Notes under the pieces: model-generated
Told to the model about the DNA's origin: nothing
Seen by the model: the letters and a program-made list of their open reading frames with translations, nothing else
Databases searched by the model: none
In this document: positions 62,677 through 64,000 of the stretch, one piece after another
Position numbering within the stretch: position 1 is the first letter of the stretch
Layout: each line of letters starts with the position of its first letter
Source: Bacteroidota bacterium
Lineage (GTDB): Bacteria > Bacteroidota > Bacteroidia > AKYH767-A > 2013-40CM-41-45
NCBI GenBank assembly: GCA_016711505.1
Contig: JADJSV010000002.1
Location: forward strand, 62,001 to 126,000
Reading direction: 5' to 3'
DNA length: 64,000 nt
Translations under genes and position numbers: made by a program

Positions 62677-63657
62677 ATGTACTATAAACCCCCAATCGAC
62701 AAAAAACATCTTTTATATCATCAAACAGTTTTAGAAATTCTTCCTTTCTTAAGGTTTCTTAAAAGGTTCAGATTGTTCTTTGTTTTATCCGTTCTGATTG
62801 TTATGATCGCCTCATTTTATATTTATCGTTCATTCCAATTTTATGAAAGCCGAATTGAATTGTTTATTAATTCTGCTCAAGCCGGTAATTCAATTTCTGA
62901 TAGTGACGATGATGTCAAATTTGCAATCAAGCAATCTGCATCTTTAAAAAGGGTCTATCAGATAATTTATTCTGATAGGATGTTTGATAAATTGAATTTC
63001 AGATATAATTTGAATGACATTTATCATATACCCCAGTCCGCATTTTCAAAAAATGCATTAGTAGAAAAAGTTAAAGAGAAGGTCAAATTAAAAACGGATC
63101 AATTTGATATTATAACGATCTCTGTTGTTGATGAAGAAGATGGTAAGCGTGCGGCTGATATGGCAAATTTCATAGCACAGGAGGCATTGATAATGAACCG
63201 GGAATGGTATACGGAACAATTAGTTCAGAGAATGGCTGTGGATAGTATCTTAAATTCTGAACTGGAAGGTACTGTGGCCGGTGAGAAAATATTTTTTGAG
63301 AAGAATTTAGCGGAAGTAAGTCGGTTACTTAAAAATACTGCTTCGAGGGATAATTCACAGCTGGAACTTTTGTACAGGAATCTTTATTCAACATTGAATA
63401 GATTGGATATTCATAATGAAGATTATTTTGAAAAATTCCGTTCGAATGGATCAATTTTGAAAACATTGGATGCTAAAAATTTTAGCGAAATGATTGTTAT
63501 CAAGAAAGCAATTCCGGCGAATCGTAGTAATCGTGTTAGTACTTCTGTTTTTTGGCCTTTAATAACATTGATTTCTGTTGTATTAAATGTTCTTCTATTC
63601 TTTATTATATATCGTGTGAGAACTTTTGTGGAAATCTTAAAAGCGGAGATAAACTAG
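62677..63657 (+). CDS. Wzz-type polysaccharide chain-length determinant
   Basis: This 326-residue inner-membrane protein has two membrane helices, one after a basic N-terminus (LRLFFVLSVLIVMIASFYIY-like, about 31-50) and one near the end (TSVFWPLITLISVVLNVLLF, about 288-307). The periplasmic part between them includes the Wzz-like AQAGNSISDSDDDVKFAIKQ and a coiled-coil stretch. No tyrosine-kinase domain follows, so it is of the Wzz/PCP-1 type rather than a BY-kinase. It should set chain length for the polymer made by the Wzy-like protein just upstream. Confidence 0.8.
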   Translation: MYYKPPIDKKHLLYHQTVLEILPFLRFLKRFRLFFVLSVLIVMIASFYIYRSFQFYESRIELFINSAQAGNSISDSDDDVKFAIKQSASLKRVYQIIYSDRMFDKLNFRYNLNDIYHIPQSAFSKNALVEKVKEKVKLKTDQFDIITISVVDEEDGKRAADMANFIAQEALIMNREWYTEQLVQRMAVDSILNSELEGTVAGEKIFFEKNLAEVSRLLKNTASRDNSQLELLYRNLYSTLNRLDIHNEDYFEKFRSNGSILKTLDAKNFSEMIVIKKAIPANRSNRVSTSVFWPLITLISVVLNVLLFFIIYRVRTFVEILKAEIN

Positions 63658-64000
63658 TTCTTTCTGTTGTTTGGTCTCTTCAGTTTTAACTAAAATCTCA
63701 AAATGCAGTGTTTATTTATATTATATATGTATAATAGCCTCATTTTGGAATTTGTTCTTCAAGGAAATTAACTCGCTTAGCAGGAGCACTAATTTGATTT
63801 TCATGGACTACATTCTCCTATGAGAAGTTCGTTTTTATAATTTGTTATTTCTAATTTTATGTTCGGGTTTTTTGAAATCGTTTTTCAAAATAAAACTGAT
63901 CAGGTTTCCGGTTTTCACCTCTTTCAATTTCTAAAGTCAGAAATTTTGACCGAAATTTTTTTTCAGATTTTTTTCGAAAACTTTTTAACACAACTAATCA
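63658..64000. other. 343-bp AT-rich region at the window end
   Basis: I find no gene, hairpin or matching promoter here. The last 70 bases contain T-runs separated by short purine pieces. The next gene probably starts beyond the window. Confidence 0.4.

Noticed and set aside
1..64000. tRNA, rRNA, prophage or insertion sequence
   Set aside because: No cloverleaf, rRNA, integrase or transposase sequence was recognised in any gap or frame.

Overview
The window is low-GC bacterial chromosome from a member of the Bacteroidota. Support comes from several proteins with C-terminal type IX secretion (T9SS) sorting domains, the gliding genes gldB and gldC, the phylum-specific FtsZ tail, the gene order miaB / sigma-54 activator / lptE / secG / groES-groEL, and promoters that fit the Bacteroidota consensus TTG-N19-TAnnTTTG. 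I would not go below phylum from sequence alone. No rRNA, tRNA, CRISPR array, prophage or insertion sequence was found.

Layout. 1-5.1 kb: the 3' end of a glycerophosphodiester phosphodiesterase, an ArsR-type regulator with an SRPBCC (AHSA1) partner behind a promoter covered by two palindromes, a T9SS surface protein, a DUF6624 protein and a TfoX-N protein. 5.1-10.8 kb: nadE, an outer-membrane barrel, gldB, gldC, engB and an alpha/beta hydrolase, with repeat arrays in most gaps. 11.0-26.5 kb: a complete collinear dcw cluster (mraZ, rsmH, ftsL, ftsI, murE, mraY, murD, ftsW, murG, murC, ftsQ, ftsA, ftsZ) preceded by three 10-bp MraZ boxes; MurE carries the meso-DAP signature DNPR. 26.9-30 kb: a YqeY-like protein, a cold-shock protein, a T9SS protein and a decayed T9SS gene. 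30.1-44.5 kb: a one-strand locus with a ROK kinase, GH20 hexosaminidase, DUF1800 and DUF1501 proteins, N4-GlcNAc-asparaginase, CutC, GH2 beta-mannosidase and GH92 alpha-mannosidase; together these activities would dismantle an N-linked glycan down to the GlcNAc-Asn linkage. 45.7-54.4 kb: the minus-strand housekeeping block groEL, groES, secG, a TPR protein, lptE, sigma-54 activator and miaB. 54.7-64 kb: secreted proteins of unknown role, a PA0069-type radical SAM enzyme, a 971-residue T9SS protein with five TIG-like repeats, then a Wzy-like ligase and a Wzz-like chain-length protein that open a surface polysaccharide region.

Two themes cut across the genes. First, many intergenic gaps hold short tandem arrays with a fixed period (mostly 7 bp, also 9 and 6 bp) but different sequences. 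Several are folded into inverted repeats, several sit directly 5' of start codons (nadE, gldC, engB, the sigma-54 activator), and one gap holds a perfect 90-bp palindrome. Second, three genes (the T9SS gene at 1.3 kb, mraY, and the Wzy-like ligase) each look exactly one base short, two in clear homopolymers and one in a T pair. That pattern suggests consensus errors, with phase variation as the alternative for the two surface genes.
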